From Pleurostoma richardsiae (taxonomy: Eukaryota; Ascomycota; Sordariomycetes; Calosphaeriales; Pleurostomataceae): DNA of 64,000 bases. Positions within the stretch are counted from its first letter, which is position 1. The number at the start of each line of letters is the position of its first letter. Below are positions 10,753 through 23,167 of the stretch, in pieces. A program made the position numbers and the translations under genes. Location of the stretch: assembly GCA_030052745.1 (NCBI GenBank), contig JANBVO010000064.1, positions 62,001-126,000 on the forward strand, in the 5' to 3' direction. The notes under the pieces were generated by a model, which was given only the letters and a program-made list of their open reading frames with translations, was not told the origin of the DNA and did no database searches.

Positions 10753-13187
10753 TCAAGGGTCGACCACCCCGATCTCATACCCAATCAGCACCTCGGTGCT
10801 CGAACCGTCCCAGCCTCGCGTCCCCGCCGCTGTGATCATAAATCGTGCTGTTGGATCGATGTATAGACAGGAGATAACGCCTGCTCTAGGAGGTCCGGGG
10901 ACGATCAAGAATGGCACAGTCGAGTGCTTGAGCGAGGTGGTGTCGCGGAGGTCGTACAGACGGAGGATATCGTGCGAGGCACTGCAGACCACTGGTCAGT
11001 ACAGTTGAGTCTAACAACTGCTAACCGATGTGTAGGCTTATGTTGAGGATCATGACAGTGGAATACTGTGCGAGGGAGAGTTGCTGCAAAATAGGGAAAC
11101 AGATCCCAACCTCTAGGGTGACTCACCATATCAGATGTCGCCCATTGGGCATCGCCCTCACCGCGCTTACGGCGCCACTCCCGGCCGGAAGCTTCAATGC
11201 TCTCTCCGGCGCCCACCCAGCCCTGGCCTTGTGGACGTTGAACTCCTCTACCGTGCCATTCCGCCTGCCTGCGTAGATCCAGTTACCGTCCGGGCTCCAG
11301 CAGGCTCCCATGCACCATGGTGGCACACCCGGTCGGTTGCCGATGCGGGCAACCGGATTGGGCACACGCCGGTCCCATATGCGGATCGTTCCGTCGATGG
11401 AAGCAGAGAAGAAGGTCGAGTCGGACGACTGGGTCTGATCGTGCTGTGCGGGAGGTGGGTTGGAGGCGAACAAGAGGGACGGCGACCCCGGAGGAGGTTC
11501 CTGGGGTTGACCGCCTCGGGAGGAGATTTCGGCCGGGGCACCTGGTGCCGACCCGTTCTGATAGTTGAAAAGTTGGTCCTGGAAGAGCTCACCGCTCTTG
11601 CTGCCTTCGCCGTTGACGGCGCGCGGGGGGGCCTGTCCGCCTGCGAGCGGGGCGATGGACCCTCCATTAAGGCCGGTATCCTGGGTTTGATCGGGCAACC
11701 CAACGTTTGGGGGTGGTTGGACAGCGGGAGGGGTGGCACCATCGGGTTCGAGAGACGCCGGTGCATCACCGGACATGTCCATCATAGAAACATCGGCCTG
11801 CTCCATGCTGTGCCCACCGTCATTGGAGTCTCCCTGCAGGGCTAGCATGGCCTGAGAAAACTCATTGTCGTCATCGCCACCACCGCCGAATGTGTTGCCC
11901 CCCATGGCATCCTCGCCGAAAAGCGAGCCACCTGGGCTGCCGAACAACGATTCGTGTTCGGATCCACCTGGGGCATCCACCGCGCCTATCTCCCCGTTGG
12001 CGGCAGGCGGCTGCACAGTACTGTTGACCATGGCTGTATCGGGGTTATTGCTGTCGTTATATTCAGCCTCGGCACCGTTCGCAACGAAACCGTTACGCAG
12101 TGGCTGCGCATAATTGCTCGAATATGTCTCGCTCTCGGCGATAGGCTCTTCGGCAGCCTCAGCGGGAAGGGGAGCGCCGCTGGCGGGCCGCAGCTCGATG
12201 GCGGAGATCTGGCTGCCGCTGCCATCGAACTGGCGAGAGACCTGGCCATTGTTCAGGTCCCAGCTGAAAATGTTCTTGTCCCAGCTGCCGCTGAGAACGC
12301 TCTTCTCGTCCGGGGCGAGTTGTAGGACGCTGACGGCGTTGGTGTGCCTCTGCAGACAAGTAATCCTCTTGCCTTCGTCGTGGCGAACGCTCTGGAGGTT
12401 GATGCCGCCCGACTCGGTGCCGGAGAGTAGCCACAGGGCCCGTGAGTGCACAGCAAGAGAGTAGACGGGTGACAGGACATGCTCATCGATACCCCCCTTT
12501 GCGCTCGGAGGTGACGGTTCCTCGTTCTCCCAGTAGGACATGAGCACCCCAGCCTTAACCACGCTATCGACGAAAGGGTGGCGCTGGGCGACGGTGAGAA
12601 GCTGCTTGCCGTTGATGGTTGCCGCGCCGTCATACTTGCGAATGTATCCGTCAGAGCCGCCGGTCATCCAGTAGCGCAAGTCTGGTGTGATGGCGATGCC
12701 GTTGATACTGGTGGACTGCGGGGCGGCCATGGTCGGTACAATGTCGTAGAGCTTAGCGGTAACTGCCTCGGGACGCACCGTCGGGCGCCATCCCGACGCA
12801 GGCCCATCATGTCGAGGCGGTGTAGAGACACTCCTCGTAGCGGCGCTGCCACCCGTCGTGGGCTTTCCGTCGACCCCGCTGGCGTCCCTGAAGGGCTCTT
12901 CCTGATCGGGCTCTTCCTCTTCTGCGTCCTCTTCGTCGTTTTCATCCTCCTCGGGCTCGTTCTCCGGTTCCGGTTCCGGCTCCGGCTCCGGTTCAACGTC
13001 ATCGACCTCCTCCATCACCTCGTCCTGTTCATTATCGGAGCTGGCATTAGAGTCTGCGAGCACCAAGTGGACCTGTCAGCAAGCTGCTCCTGTCAAGTGC
13101 CTTCTACTAAATGTCACGACGGCGAGCTGGAGAGAAATGCAGGGCTTGAAGGACGTAGGCATTGGTACCTCTGTCATCATCGTCCAT
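10753..13187 (-). CDS. SPT8: SAGA complex subunit Spt8 (WD40)
   Basis: Three exons are read: 13187-13169, 13053-11127 and 10981-10753 (introns 115 and 145 bp), about 724 residues. The first exon encodes only MDDDDR plus one base. Then comes a strongly acidic tract with EPEPEPEPEP, typical of Spt8. WD40 repeats follow (MTGGSDGYIRKYDG, LSGSWDKNIFSWDL, FFSASIDGTIRIWDRR). A long glycine/proline-rich insertion (roughly residues 300-540) separates the early and late blades, as in other filamentous-fungal Spt8 proteins. The last exon gives a final blade ending MITAAGTRGWDGSSTEVLIG, a signature of the family. Spt8 contacts TBP and regulates its delivery by the SAGA coactivator in the nucleus. Exon phases are consistent throughout. 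Confidence 0.92.
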
Positions 13188-14218
13188 GATGAGCTTATAG
13201 CGCCTGCTGCCGTCGCCGTGCCGCAGCTGCCTTTTGATATCCACGACAGCAATCAGCTAGCCACGATGGGGTTACCGGGTTGGCATCGCGCGTTGCCCCA
13301 AAAACGGAGGCCCGCGGCCGGAAGTGCGTAAGAGATAGGACCGTGTCGCGTTTACAGGGCCAAGCCAAAGAAAGCCTGAGAATTATGGGTGCAGAATATT
13401 AGGCGGACTAGCAGGGCTAAGTCCAGTGAGGGCAACTTGCGACTAGGTGTGCGTTTCGGCGGCGGGAGCAAACCGGGCACGAAGGCGACGATAGCTTGAA
13501 TGGTTGGTCAATTGCCGGAGCCGGGGAGGCCGGGAATCTTGGGTAGAGAAAGTGGAACTTTGGATAATAGTGGGACGTTCCGCCCCCCCGCACGATAGTA
13601 GGAGAGATACCCACCCTGCCACTTTACCTACCTTAGGTACTAGGGTACCTGGTAACAAGACATAGGTACGCACCTATCTGTTCTCCTGCGAAAACGATGG
13701 GGGCTCACCAGCGTCATTCCTATCAACATCCACGCGAGAGTCACCAAATAATCAAAATCATCGAGCTTAACCTGTACTGCAAGCATAACTAGCTAATTGA
13801 ACCAGCCACGTGGTCCGTATGTGGATCTCGACGGGGGAGCAAGGCTACAAGCTGCTTCGCTGATCTCTTAAGAGCTGGAGAGAGCTAGGCGAGAGGGGTA
13901 CAGAGCAAAGTAGAAGGAGGACAACAGAGGTCCCTTCGACCAACGCAGGAACGTTGACGGCTTTAAAATCAAGAGCTTCTCCCCGGCTCATGTCTGACCA
14001 AACGTATGGGTGTCTCGTGGACAGGAAAAGGGTCGCGGCTCACGCATTGCAAACGCGTGCGGTTGTCCCGAAGCACATATTGACCCTGACGTCCCTCACT
14101 GCAGGATATTAAAGAGGCGAGGAGTTCGACGAAGGTGACAGACAGCCAAGAAGACTGCACAATGAAGCCCGCCTTGGAGGCTGGGACGCAATGAGGCAGC
14201 GTGCGCCGTCAGGAGCTC
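13188..14218. promoter_or_regulatory. SPT8 upstream region with TAGGTA motifs
   Basis: This region holds the SPT8 promoter (minus) and the 3' end of the helicase gene (minus). At 13621-13678 there is a cluster ACCTACCTTAGGTACTAGGG plus ATAGGTACGCACCTAT, members of the dispersed TAGGTA family. No gene is seen. Confidence 0.5.
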
Positions 14219-17200
14219 TTAGATGTCAATGAGACACTCTTCTCCCTCACTTGGGTAGTTATCCGAAGGTCGAGACAACTGACCCTGGGTGAGTGGCGCG
14301 CAGCTCGTTGAGAAAGCTATGCTGTCCTGGCCGAGGACCTCCCTCTCGAATCCGTATTTGCCTGTGTTGGGCACGTCTTGCTTGGCGGCAACAGTAGTGC
14401 GTTGCCCATTTACAAGTGCCGTCTGCTTGTATGTCTCACGGATGGCCACATCTAAGACGGGCAAAGGCTGGCCAGGGCGATCTCGGTCGACCTCCTCATC
14501 GTACTTTGTCGGGTTGCGGCTAAACGACTGCCAGGGTTGTGGGCAGCGGGTGGCGTCACAACCACTCTCGTCACGGTCGACGCGGCTGCTACCCCGCTCA
14601 ATGGCGTTCTTGTTACGTTTGTTGCCGTCGGTACTCCCCATGGCGAGACTACTCGCATTGCCGCTGCCAGTTGCTCTCTTGTTCCTATCTTGTCCCGCAG
14701 GCGTCTTCCCTCTCAGGCCTATCCACTTTCCGCGGCGTGGACCAACGTTGGAAGCAGTTGGCGGTGGTCGAACCCGTTGGAAGCTTCTGGAGACAGCTAT
14801 GTGCCCGTAATCTTCCCGCTCCTGGAGTGTCTGCGGACTGACAAACTCTGCGCAAGGGCAGAAACATAGGTTGCTGCAGGTGCTAGCACATTTGTGGCCG
14901 CAATTGAGGAACTTCGCGCAAGCCTGAAGACATGGGAGAGCCGCATGCTCAGTCCTATTGCATTATCAATCTCATCAGTAAAGATACGCCAACAGAGAGA
15001 CTGAGTTTTACCCTTACACATGACAATTCAACTTGCATGGGTGGCCACAAGGCCGCGCTGCCTCACACGCTCGTCCACAGCCTCCGGAGTTTTCGATAAA
15101 GTCCTCTGGGGTTTGGAACCATGTTTCCTCGCCGTGATTCTGGCAGACAAGCGGCAGCCCCTTGGCCGGAGCTACGCGGCCTTGAGTCAGAAATCCGTTC
15201 CAAACTCTGCCCCAGAGGACGAAGGAGTATTCGTTCGCATTCAGGAGGTTATCTTTGTTCCCGAAGACGAAGAAACCGCGGCGGGCCCTGCTGACCGCAA
15301 CTGTAGCGCGATTTTTGTTGTCTAGGAAGCCCACGGAGTACCGCTCGCCAGGCTTCGGACTACGAACAAGAGAAAGAATGACAACCTCATTCTCCTCGCC
15401 TTGGTACGAGTCCACAGTGCAGACATTGAAGAATGACGGGGCGCCCCCGACCAATGGGTCTCTCTGTAGGAGCCTGACCAGTTTCTTTCGCTGGCCATGG
15501 TAGTATGTCAGGATGGTGATCTTGGAAGCCTTCAGGCCATTCTTGACGAGGTACCCAAAGAATCTGACAATCATTTCTGCCTCCTGGCGGTTGAACTTGC
15601 TGTTGTCAACATCTGTCTCCTCTGGCCACGAGTGAGTGAAGAAAAAGCTGTGACGGTGACCCATACCGGCAACTGGAGGACGCTGGGTTAGCACAACTGG
15701 GTGGTCTTCCAGATCGGGATAGAATCCGTTGAGGATTATGCGTAGCTCTGGCGCCATACGGCGCTGGCGGTTGAGTCTGGTGAAAGGTAGGCGATTGATA
15801 AGCCTTTCAAACATGGAGATGTTGAGATACCAGGGCTCCCCTCCTAGCACCTGTACGTCGCACTGGGGAGTCAGCTGCTGATGATCGCCGACTAGGATGA
15901 GTTGACGTAGTGTCGGGTACAGAGCAGAGGCGATATTGGCCTCACGCGTCTGAGCTGCTTCTTCGACCAACAAGCTTCTCGGCTCCATGGCAGCAAGGAA
16001 TCCTCGGTACTTTGTGAGGCCTGTGGTCGTGCAGCCTACAACATCGATGGAGTGCTCCTGAATGAGACCAATGTCTCGCCTCCACTTGTTGGCCTTCGCG
16101 GTACGCGCGCGCCCGACAGCGTCTCTCAAGAGGGGATAAAATGATGCTTCCCAAACGTCCAACAGCCTGTCCTGCAGGAGCTGGTAGACGCCCCCTCGCA
16201 GATGCTCATCAACATTGTAGAGGTCTTCTTCATTGTCAATGGCCTCCAATGCCTGTGCTAGTCCTCGTCGGCCCTGAGGGGGGGTACCAGTCCATTTGTG
16301 GTGGAAGGGAATGAATGTCCCGTCGATGCGGTCCTCACCATCCGCCTCCACCATGCTGTCAAGACCAGCATCGAACTCGTATTCTGGTCGATCATCATCG
16401 GCCTCCTCGACTTCGTGGCCGGAGTTTTGTATCTTCTCTAGGATGGCCGGAGTCTTCGCGTTACCTAACCACTTGTCAAAGGGACTGCCGCCCTTGGGGC
16501 TCTCAGCAACACCCCATTCGGAACCCAAGAGGGAGTTGTACTGGACCTTTGTGATAATTCCAGCCTGGAGGAGGCGGTCCGGGTCCAGCATATCCTCCGG
16601 GAACACTGAAGCTGCAAGGGAGGATATGTCGTCGATGTTTCTGCGGCGATCCTTCTCCAGGGCTTTGAAAGCTGCATCGGTAGCTGACCTTCCCCGCCGG
16701 GCGAGCATGTATACTGTTCGTTCCTTGATCTCCTCATGTTCTGTCCTACGGCCAACACGCATGACCTTAGCTCCGGCACCTTGGCAAAGAGCTAGCAGCT
16801 GGTCAAGCGAGTGGTTCGTCTGCGCGGCGACAATTACGGGAGGGTCCGCTGGCCTACGGTTTGCCAGCATGATCTTTAGTGACTGAACTGAAGTGAAAGT
16901 TTTGCCTGTACCAGGAGGGCCTTGGACGATGGCAAGCTCCTTGGTCACTATTCGGTGCACGGCGGCTATCTGGGACTGGTCGAGAGTGGTCACTCCCTGC
17001 AGCTCAGGTGGGCTCCCCAAGATATTACACTTCATCAGGGGTCTCCTGGCGGCGATCAGCTCCCCGGCCCCGTTGTACGCAGGGGAATTGCGGTCGACAC
17101 TAGATGGCGGGTGATGAACAAGCGAGGAAAGGTCGAGAACGGGGTTCTGCTCAATGAAGCTTGCCGGTCGATCATCCTGGTTCAAAAATACGAGATATTT

Positions 17201-18142
17201 GTCAATGGGACAGCTGCAGTTGCAGGTTAACACGTAGCCAGCTGTCGACAACATTGGCGCAAGGAGTACTCACGGTGTGTTCAGGGCATGCTGCAGGCCA
17301 ACAAGAGCATGACGGATTGCCTCAAAGTAGCCATTGCGAGACTCAACCATCACCAATTCCTGGCCAGGGTTGACAACGGCATTATCAATGTCAGCCCAAA
17401 AGATGTCGACCTGTGGGGGGTTCTGGTCGAGGCCGTTGTGATAAGGACGCTGGGCGACAACACCCACTTTGCAGATAGAGGAGAAACTGTCACCCACGGG
17501 CGTGAGGGCGACGAGGGTCCCAGGAGTCAGGCGCTTGGAGTACTGCCACATAATTTTTCGGCCGGCACGCTCAGTTGAAAAAGAAATGCGGCAGGCGGGG
17601 CCAAGACGGGTCATCAAGTAGCCCCTGATGCGGACCTGCGAGGCATCAGCACGCGTGGTGCATATTCGCGGTGCCCTAGCACGAGAGCAGAGCTGTAGTG
17701 TAGGCGGGCGTGCTAGTGGGGAAGGAGAACTCACCTTTACATAGGTGCACGTTTCCTGGTCGTCCATCATGCCTGGATTCCGCCGGAAACAGTCAACTGA
17801 GTACCGTAAGCCTTCGACGCCCTCAGCTCGGAGGATCTGGTACTGGACGGCTAAGTACGTTTCCTTGTCTCTCCAAGGCTCGGAGATGTTGTTCAGCGGA
17901 GGTTCTATGGCGTGACGTGCGAGCAGCTCGCTGGCGGAAGGCAACTCAGGCATCCTGGCCCAGGTAGAGGAGCCAGAAGGGTTGACGAGAGACAGATGAC
18001 TGTCCAGATGCTGCTCAATACGCGTCTACGCAGTGTTAACGCATGATGCATGGATTTAAAATGGGGGAAAGATGGTACGTGAACATACAGCGCGGGAGCG
18101 GCGCCGCGCTATGGTCTCGCTCATACCGGTGTTCTCGCTCAT
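14219..18142 (-). CDS. hrr1: ZNFX1/Hrr1-type SF1 RNA helicase with NFX1 zinc fingers
   Basis: Five exons are read: 18142-18089, 18025-17735, 17635-17274, 17213-15018 and 14954-14219 (introns 63, 99, 60 and 63 bp; all phases agree), about 1212 residues. The N-terminus has the family block ISEPWRDKETYLAVQYQ and LRAEGVEGLR. Helicase motifs are complete: Walker A GPPGTGKT near residue 334, a DEAQ-like VEEAAQ, GDHQQLTPQ, TVDSYQGEENEVV and VAVSRARR. The C-terminus has Cys/His clusters of NFX1 type (CGRACEAARPCGHPCKLNCH; CAKFLNCGHKCASTCSNLC), then a charged tail. The fission yeast homologue Hrr1 joins the RNA-dependent RNA polymerase complex in RNAi-directed heterochromatin; animal ZNFX1 acts in small-RNA inheritance and antiviral sensing. 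Role here is by homology. The 99-bp second intron is in frame and could be misread as coding. Confidence 0.9.
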
Positions 18143-20516
18143 TGTGTTCAGGCAGTACCAAGCTGAGGGCAATTTGTGTCGCCGCAACACTCTCAATGCG
18201 TAGACAATGGGTGTGGTGGGGCCAACAACGATATTGACGGACACTCAGTTGCTAGCTGTATGTGTGTGTAGGTGAAGGGAGGGCGGAACTTGTTGGCTGG
18301 TGTGCTACCTACGTAGGCACTTCGAGGAGGTAAAGCATGCGGACGATGAGCTGCGGGCCGATCCGAGACCGTATGGGACGTGAGAAGGGTTGGAGTGGTC
18401 GATGCCAGGCTACCAACCTTCACAAGCACCTACCCAGATAGGTAGATGGATAGTATTTGTTCAAGGTGTCGGTCAGGTGCAGGCAGACAAGAAAATGCTA
18501 GGAGCGGGTGATTGCAGGAAGATTATAGGAGGGCGGAGAAGAATTTTGGTCGGTTGGAAAAGTGGGTGGAAGAGAAGGAGGGCCGTGGTAAAGGGGAGGA
18601 AAGATTCAGCTAAGAAAAAGGAGAAGGCGGAGCGGGCAATGGCCGAGGAGGAAGGAACACAAGGCCCGCTAAGAAAGGAAGGTACTTCAGGTAAGGTACC
18701 TATAGGTAGGTAGGTACCCATAACTTAACAGAGCAAGGCAAACTGGAAGTGAATGCGGTCCCTAGGTAACCACCCACCTGCCTTCGGTAGGTTGCCAGGC
18801 GGGGATCTTTCATTGTAAGCTCGAGATTTGTCTCCAATAGTGCTCGGAAGAAAGAAAATTCAGCAATGGCCCTCTACCATCCTACAAAAGCAGTACGCAA
18901 TGTGAGGCTTACAGGGGATTATACGAATATATTACTGATTAGAGCCAGTCAAGAAGGCAGGCAACCATCACTTGGCACATTACAGCCAGCCGATCTCGTC
19001 CGGACTTCTGGCCATGAGTGAAATTTTGATCAGATTCTAGCTTTCAGGGCGAACCAGTCCTGAGTAGTCACCACGTATCGGAGTATCAGCGGGCGGGGTT
19101 CGGGGTGAACATGTCTTGAGTGAGGATATGTGGTCGGACAGGAGGACAGACAGGCACCGGGGGCCAGATGGACTGCATAGCCCATATATTTTAGGACAAG
19201 CAACAGAAGATCAAGTGCTCGATTCCCCTTACATATACCGGCACTAAGAAGAGACATTCGCGCTCCAGTCAAATCACGTTCAGGGTCAAGGGGATGGTTG
19301 GGGGAACGGCAAGGAAGGTCGGTATTAAGATACCGAGCATTCGTTGGGGAGCTTTAAGTCCATGAAACGATGCCCATCACTTGAGAACTCCGGTGGAAAC
19401 CAAATTATTGTTCGTTATGAATTACGAGAAGTGTTTATATAATTCTGTAAGCTTAACTTCTTGCATCTAGATTTCTTCACATGGTAGAAAGTGTAGCCTA
19501 GCTTGTGCCGTGTTGTTTCTTCTTTGACTAGGGTTAGCAATTGACGTCAATACCGAGTACCGGTGTCCCAGGCTGCAGGGTATAACACTCTTCTTGCAAC
19601 GGGGTTGTCATCAACTGATACAAATTGACCATATGATGAGCACAGATCTAGAAGTATATCTATAAGAAGAAGAAAAAATGGCGGAAGCCTTTGTCATCTG
19701 GGCCAAGGATCTCCTGTTTTCCAACGCACTTAAGGAAAGGTAGTTATTATCATGCGATGATGCACCCATGGTCAATGATCGCCTCTCATCGTACTATCGT
19801 TGCAAGATGACTCAAGGGGAGAGAGAAATATTTACGCTGGTCTCTGGCTAAGGACACCGGCAATGGGCAACGCCGATAACAGCCTCACTTGATGTTCGTC
19901 TGCTGATATGACTTCCGACCATTTGCATCCCCCGCGAAGAGTGACGATAAGTGGGCGATAGTCATGTATATACCTCTCCAAGGAGCAGCAGCCCACAAAC
20001 TCGAAGGAAGGATCTGGCAAGGATCTCATACGGGCTGTACCTATCAATGCGGTCCCTAGTTGGCTTGGGTTGGGTTCGACTCGCCGTGTGGCAGATATAA
20101 CTTTCTGCGCCATCATATAAGTCGGAGACTGACGAGATATCATTCTGCAGTATCTCAGGGGTGTGGGTCTCTGCACTATTGTGTGACAACGGCTTGTGAG
20201 TTGGCTAAGAATGACTGATTTTGTCCCTGCGCGATGGGAACCTGCCTCTGAAAACATGCCATAATTAGCTGCTTGCTGAAGATCCACAGTGGTTGGATTA
20301 CGTCTGGTGATGATAAAGTACTACTTCTAGAAGCCGCACTAGACCTGATCATACTCGTAGATGTGTCGGGCTTTCGTTATTCTTAGGGATCTAACGATAC
20401 TTCAATACGAGCATAGAGAGCAGCTAGATATGCCAAGCGTAGACACTTTCCAAACTGTATGCGAAACTAGGTAGCTTCATAGGACTAGCACACCGGAGAT
20501 TTGCCATGGCCCCATC
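18143..20516. other. Long intergenic region with TAGGTA palindromes, no gene recognised
   Basis: The first 650 bp are the helicase promoter, with TAGGTA/CCTACG motifs at 18301-18320, 18428-18445 and 18681-18790. A purine-rich stretch (18490-18680) follows the same path. From 18800 to 20500 base composition is mixed and stop codons are frequent. One minus-strand open frame (19832-20287, 151 codons) has no recognisable motif. The stretch may be decayed DNA but I cannot name it. Confidence 0.4.
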
Positions 20517-21301
20517 TTATCCAGGTAAGGGCGCTCTCTTTACCATCACGACTTCACGGCCACCGACGATGTTTCCCTGTGCAACCTCCTCAAACCCTAC
20601 CGATGAGTATAAAAACCTCCCGGACGGGGAGGCAAGAAGGTAGACGTCCTTGCCATCCTGCTCCGCCCGCTCTAGGCCCCAATGAAGCAGCATGCGGCCG
20701 ACGCCTCGGCGCTGGTAGCTCGGACTCACGGCAATCGAGTTCAGCGCTGGCGCCCACGTAGTTAGTGAGGCATGGAGATAACTTAGGGGTAAAGGACTTG
20801 AGTGCGATGGGCGTAAGACATTGATGGGCTAAGCTTACACCACAGCTCTTTCAAGTCACCTAGTGCTTCCTCTGCGTTCTTATTGAGCTCCTCGGCCCCA
20901 GAAGCAACCGCGTGCAGGGCCTCTCTGTCGATACTGGTCGGGTAATTACCAGTGCTTCTTTCGAGATCTTCTACTCTTTCTTTAGCTGTCATGTCATGGA
21001 CTGGATCCCCTGGCATCATCCACTGAGCATAGCCGACAACTCGCATCGGATCCCCTTCGTCATTGGCCACCAAGCCGCCACCGCCAACCGCAACTATCCA
21101 GTGCCTGTTCGGCTTTTCTAAACCCTGCTTCAGGATTGCGAGACGCCAGTTATATTGGTCTTCCTGGCCAGGCTTGGTGCGCAGTCTCTCCGGGAAGAGA
21201 GCTTTTGTCGCGTGGTGGTCCTTGAAGGCCTCAACTTCCACCTGCGCCATCGCAGGGATATCATCCTCACGGGCTGTGCGCAACTCAAAGGCTGATGACA
21301 T
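20517..21301 (-). CDS. GNAT family N-acetyltransferase
   Basis: Two exons are read: 21301-20839 and 20746-20517 (92-bp intron, phase 1), about 230 residues. The N-terminus FELRTAREDDIPAMAQVEVE is the first beta strand and helix of the GNAT fold. After the intron comes the acetyl-CoA-binding motif A, SPSYQRRGVGRMLLHWGLE (Q-R-R-G-V-G), followed by the usual strand YLLASPSGRFLYSSVGF. The order matches small fungal acetyltransferases that modify small molecules or N-termini; the substrate cannot be told. Splicing joins ELW to SLNSIAVSPS, completing strand 4. No signal peptide is present, so it is probably cytosolic. Confidence 0.88.
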
Positions 21302-22519
21302 GATCTACTGAGGAGAAATAGGGGTGTCCTGAGGCGAGGATGTGAGTGTTTGTCGCAAGGGGACTTGAGTAGCAAGAATCCCTTCGTGAGGATAAGACAC
21401 TAGCAATTCGTGGTAAACTCGTCATGGTACGATGGGTGGCAGCCCACATGCGAAATATATACCCTGCTGAGGCACCAGGTGGCTTGAAGCACAATAGGAT
21501 ATAGCTCGGTCTCTCGTCTTTTGTCTAGTGCTTAGACCATCTGAATGTGGCTAGGCTTGATTACCGAGTAACATGGCTAACGAATAGGGGCAACGAGGCA
21601 TTCCTGCTGGCGTGATATATGATGACGCCGCCGACGTGCTTTTGCTCCTCCTGATAGGAATGTTGGGGCGGTTGGCGGAGATTTTGGAAGTCCCGGAGGC
21701 ATTGTGCCCAAGTCAATCACATCGACATGGTGGCGCAGTCATATATATTCCCCATCGGTCAGAATGCCAAAGACAACATGCCTTATTACTCCAGACATAA
21801 AGGCCGCTGGTGCTATCTTCTGGCCTTATATATCTGCCAAGATCGCAAGATGAGCCATTACAAAGCGTCACATGGTAGTAGCGGCAGTGCTCTTGTTGAG
21901 AAACCCGACGATTCCCTCGCAACGTCGCATCAGAGAGACTAGAAACGGGGGGTGTAGATTCGGGGCAATGTTTCAACACCCTCTAAGCTACGGGTGATTG
22001 GAGAGCCAGACAAGTTAAGCTTGCGTCCTGGTCGTCCACCTAAATATCATCTTTTGTCCGGCTCTTTACACCTATCGGGACATCAAGGATTCATCATATG
22101 AGACTTTTGCATATTTCCGTTAGCTAGAGGTATAATTGAAGCTTAGAACGTGACGGTGCGAGGCTATATGCTTGTAGGAAGGTGGCTGTCGCGTCTGCAA
22201 TATACTAGGTATGTCAGCAGCGCTCAGGTAGAAGGTACCCCGAAGGAAGTCGCTCAGAGCGGACGTATGTGGACCGCAACCAGAGGTGTGGGCGTGGTCC
22301 GAAAGGCTCCGAGGCGTACTTTTATGATTGTTTCTGGTATCCCCAACAAACGAGTGCTATCGGCACCGACAAAGTAGATTAAATAATGGATCGCGAACAC
22401 GATGCCTTGCTCTTCTTGGCCATAGTGCACCCGGGAGTATCCCGTCCAAAGAGCTCATTTCATGGGCGTCTCCTGCTCTACCACCTTGGCAGCCGGAAAG
22501 ATCGTACCACCAACACGGC
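21302..22519. other. Intergenic region, no gene recognised
   Basis: This stretch holds the upstream side of the acetyltransferase gene and the 3' side of the next gene. Small open frames occur on both strands without motifs. Composition is patchy and AT-richer near 22080-22140. Confidence 0.35.
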
Positions 22520-23167
22520 TCAGTACCTCTCGGCAGCAACTTCCTCCGCTCTCACAGGTTCTCTCTCCTCTGCGCCCGACCACTGAAGACCACCCTCTTC
22601 TGAGCCGGACCAACCCTTCTTGCCCTTCATCTCGCCGGCAGGGCCTTCTAGATCTGCGCCGGTACCCCTGACCTTGCCCTCGATGGTCTCTTCTCGTGTG
22701 CTGGCACTGACGCCCTCAAGGCCGCTGTGCTCCTTCTTGCGCTTGCCAGCGTGCACACCGTGCAACTCTCTCTGCTCCAGGCCCTGCATGGGCTTGCCAA
22801 ACTCGTTGTCATTGTACACGCTTGCGCTGGTGGCACCGGGAACAGAGCCTAGCGCGTCGGTACGGGATGAGGGTTCGACGTCTGGGTTTAGGGCCTGCCC
22901 TGGCACCTCGGACTGGGGGTTTGGCCGGTAGCTGTGCTGTGGCGGGGCGGTCCCGGGCTCGTGGGTCTCGGCACGGAACTCTGGGACGCCCTGCTTGCCG
23001 AGTTTGCTACCGATTTGCTGCATCCAAGTGAATCAGCTTGCGAAGTGCGGGGAGAAGAGAAAGCACGCTTCCTGGAAACTGACGCCTGTCTCTGTCATGG
23101 GCTTCGCTGGGGCCACGCGGCTGCGGAACTGGTCCTGGTTGACGACGGAGTCGGGGTTGGCTGACAT
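22520..23167 (-). CDS. Small conserved fungal hypothetical protein (disordered)
   Basis: Two exons are read: 23167-23084 and 23017-22520 (66-bp intron, phase 0), about 193 residues. It starts MSANPDSVVNQDQFRSRV and continues with hydrophilic, glycine- and glutamate-rich sequence. Features are PGQALNPDVEPSSRTDALGS, a Lys-rich patch GKRKKEHSGLEGVSA and a C-terminal REPVRAEEVAAERY. There is almost no hydrophobic core, so it is predicted to be intrinsically disordered. Similar short proteins occur across Pezizomycotina without an assigned function, some annotated only as hypothetical. A role in stress or dormancy is speculation. The start is supported by the matching exon phase and the conserved N-terminal motif. 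Confidence 0.8.

Noticed and set aside
12578-13189. 203-codon plus-strand frame opposite SPT8
   Set aside because: Antisense shadow of the SPT8 acidic region, whose Glu/Pro codon repeats keep the other strand open.
16296-16886. 196-codon plus-strand frame opposite the helicase gene
   Set aside because: Antisense shadow of well-supported helicase coding sequence.
19832-20287. 151-codon minus-strand open frame
   Set aside because: No motif, no conserved blocks, atypical composition and no plausible splice partners.
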